Assembly (NCBI GenBank): GCA_026874595.1
Contig: CM049314.1
Coordinates: 8,982,729 to 9,046,728 of the forward strand
Origin: Sipunculus nudus
Taxonomy: Eukaryota > Annelida > Sipuncula > Golfingiida > Sipunculidae
Direction: 5' to 3'
DNA: 64,000 nt
Made by a program: the position numbers and the translations under genes. Below, one piece after another: positions 61,440-64,000 of this stretch. The notes beneath the pieces are model-generated. The model was not told the DNA's origin and did no database searches. It worked only from the letters and a program-made list of their open reading frames with translations. Every line of letters starts with the position of its first letter. The stretch's first letter is position 1.

Positions 61440-64000
61440 TGTGTGTATGTAATCAAGTTTTCAATATTTAAATATAAGGCCATATGAGCGAAAAAATTAA
61501 TCCCATATTCCTGATTAACTAAGTAAATTCAGTTTATTTAGTTTTATTCATATCAAGGGCCAGTCAACCTTAAGAGAAATGAATGAAATGTAAATAAAGA
61601 ATTATCTCTCACTAAATCTTAAAATATGTTGGTGAGCACTTACATAAGTTTCTAATATTCTATCACATTTGAATATTAGGATTCAAATCCTGCAAATTTT
61701 TCAAGTCTCAACAAAAAAATTAATACAGAAATTATAAGAATATTCATCTTGTTTATTAGTCCTGTGTATTGAACGGGTGTGTTGGGGGAGGAGAAGTACC
61801 AAGCATGTGCAAAAATGTTCAGTTTTAACCCGGCACATTGGTAAAACCCTCGGCATGTTTGTTGAATTTATGACGGCATGAATACAAGCATGGCTCGTAC
61901 AGGTTACAATAGGCAGGCAGCTTGCATACAATACAGGAAATGACCCGTGTCCATGGAGACAGTGTTTCAGTTTGGGTTGTGAGCTCACATGTATACTATT
62001 GTTTTAATTCATCATTCTAAGCATGATATTGAGATTATGGGCAGAACGTTTACCACAATATGAATGCAACCTGATGCAAGACCACTGCAATGCATTCCTT
62101 GATATTACTTGTATCACAACTCGAGTAGGCTTACCAGCCCAATTATCCAGTTGCCTACTGAGGCTGGTTGTCACGGCTAGGAAAATGATGGCAACCACTA
62201 ATTTGCATCTTAGAGAATTTTATGCAATAAAAGTGTCAATGTACACGACCTCTTATATAATACTGCTGAGTAAGATATTCTTCCTTAGGTCCTGAAACTG
62301 CAAAAATATTTTATCCAGACATGAATGTATGGTTCCCCTGTCATACTGCTGGACAAAAACATTGTACCCTAGAAGGTATCAATTTTTTTTTTTTTTTTTT
62401 GGGGGGGGGGGACCTGATCTATTCTGTTGCACTGATATTGTAGTAATTAGATATTCAACCATGATACAGAGGGATTGACCAATACTCTCGGTTAGTAGAT
62501 GTTGTTAGAAAGTATACTAAAACAGCTAATGATCGGTCTGGTTTATGTTAAGTGGTGAGGTATTTGCTTCTTCAAAAGCACATGCAAAAAGAATCACATA
62601 TCATGCACCCTGGCTTGTGGAAACTGTGGGGGCTCTAGCTGCATATAAGGTTGCCAGTGGTCAGGGAAAGGAAAGGGAAAATATTATGTTTTCAAGGGCA
62701 GGGAAATGTCATGGAATTTCAAAAAAAGTAATTGGATTTTCTAATGATTGTATGCAAGGGAGAATTTGGAATTTTAATGGCTTATATGGCAACTGCAGTT
62801 GATTATCCAACAGGAAGACCTTTTCATCTCATGAGCCAGCATTCAATAATTTCATACTACATTTTCATTTTCCTTTCAAATATTGTTGTGTTATGTAAGT
62901 AGATTAAATCTTAAATCCCTTTGATTTTTGAACATACATATTGACTGATGATGCAGAGCATGGATACACAAAATGTATGCATATAGCACCAACCATCAAT
63001 GAAAGGTCACCTGTTTCTTAGCAGTAATATAGCACTAATATTTAGTACTAGTAAAACATTTTATGCAAGGACATGAATCTGACCAGGTAACAAACTAGAA
63101 AGGCAGAACACAGTGCAGTTACACTGATCCATAGAAGTCATTCGTTGTTATTGTATGATAAATTTATAAACATGATTTATGCTAGATAACAAAGTGAATC
63201 TTTTTTTAAATGATACATTGTCATTCCTAATTTCTAGTTTCAGATTGCTTTGCTTTACAGTTACAATTTTGTGTTAGCAGTAGAATGACATTTCCTAGAG
63301 GGAATTTAAAATTTTGTTGGTTATTTTTTCCCTTAAAAACAACTAAAAGTCCAGGAACAGTCAGGTAAAAGTCCAAGATTTTTTTCAGAGTTGACTGCTG
63401 GCAACCCTGTGAATAACTCACACAGACACTTTGTGATAAGAATCGAAAGAGGATGTCTAATTTAAATTGTAATCATTACACATCTGCATGATTTTACTGA
63501 TATGGTGATTAAAACAAGGGACCTGTTGGTCATTGTGCTATGCTAAAAATGACCTTAAAGGAAAAAACTAAAATAAAAACTAATGGAGATAAAGTCTGAG
63601 AGGAAAAGGTAGTATAAGGTGGGTATTGGTTAATATGATAGATTTGTACTGACAAGTAAGAAAATTGTTTGCAAATAATACCGTGTGATCTGACCATGTG
63701 CATTCTAATGATGAAACTGAAACATTGTTAGCAGTTTTAAACATTAGATACATACCAACACCATGATCAGTGGTTGACTCCTTGATAAGTTGTTGACAGC
63801 TCAGCAGGTGACACGTGTGTTCAATTAAATTCTAATTTTTTTCTACACCTTTTTTTTCAGTTTTATATATTTTTTTTCAAATAACTAACAGCCCCAGTCC
63901 CCAGATGCAAGGTAGGGGTTTTCAATGGCCCTTAATGGTGGGAGTTACAACATCTCTGAATATACTTATGGGATATAAAATTTAATTCAACAGTTAGTAC
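61440..64000. other. Gene-free sequence at the right edge
   Basis: 61480-61740 is a diverged copy of 58990-59290 (AATCCCATAT, CATATCAA.GCC, ATTAGGATTCAAATCCTG). A T-run then G-run lies at 62384-62410. Frames at 62023-62295 and 62545-62802 have no recognisable domain and are not called. Confidence 0.5.

Noticed and set aside
62545-62802. 85-codon frame near the right edge
   Set aside because: Reads protein-like for a few residues but no domain, partner exon or homologous copy was seen.
1-64000. CRISPR arrays, bacterial operons, rRNA or tRNA genes
   Set aside because: No short regularly spaced direct repeats with unique spacers, no ribosome-binding-site-led gene clusters and no cloverleaf with acceptor stem was found. 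The regular repeat at 51-53 kb has no spacers.

Overview
The window is animal nuclear DNA. It is AT-rich, intron-containing and packed with (TA)n, (GA)n and poly-G runs, a satellite array and transposable elements. It carries one clear multi-exon gene on each strand. Nothing in it looks bacterial. A marine invertebrate, most likely a mollusc and possibly a bivalve, fits best: GH35 and C-type lectin families, a Ngaro-type tyrosine-recombinase retrotransposon, and dispersed repeats around the palindrome GGTGGCGCCACC. That assignment is inference, not proof.

Layout. 1-21 kb: no gene I can support; microsatellites, a 278-bp tandem repeat (14.7-15.8 kb), a foldback hairpin (18.2 kb) and small duplications. 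21.3-24.05 kb (+): a membrane-anchored GH35 beta-galactosidase-like gene. 26.5-34.94 kb and 44.6-50.78 kb: a large direct segmental duplication. Its first copy carries an intact seven-exon gene (-) for a 456-residue type I membrane protein with two C-type-lectin-like domains and a tyrosine-containing tail. The second copy is broken at its 3' half. A 5' fragment of the GH35 gene (28.7-30.0 kb) sits inside the first copy only. 38.86-43.40 kb (+): a 4.5-kb Ngaro/DIRS-like retrotransposon with gag, reverse transcriptase/RNase H and tyrosine recombinase, and diagnostic split direct repeats (A1...B1-A2-B2). Its gag-pol part has several one-base frameshifts. 50.8-53.6 kb: a ~187-bp satellite with a 558-bp three-monomer higher-order repeat in its middle, starting right where the second duplicated copy ends. 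54-64 kb: dispersed repeats, including a hAT-like MITE and elements that share a terminal hairpin.

The two host genes are unrelated enzymatically, but both have duplicated locally, and the GH35 fragment is embedded beside the lectin receptor. The most interesting host locus is the lectin-receptor pair. The CTLD exons and introns of the two copies are nearly identical, while the transmembrane/tail region of the second copy is much more diverged and broken. That pattern suggests gene conversion or two duplication events.

Limits: all identities are by eye. No search, alignment or transcript data were available. Splice models rest on canonical GT/AG sites plus phase agreement.
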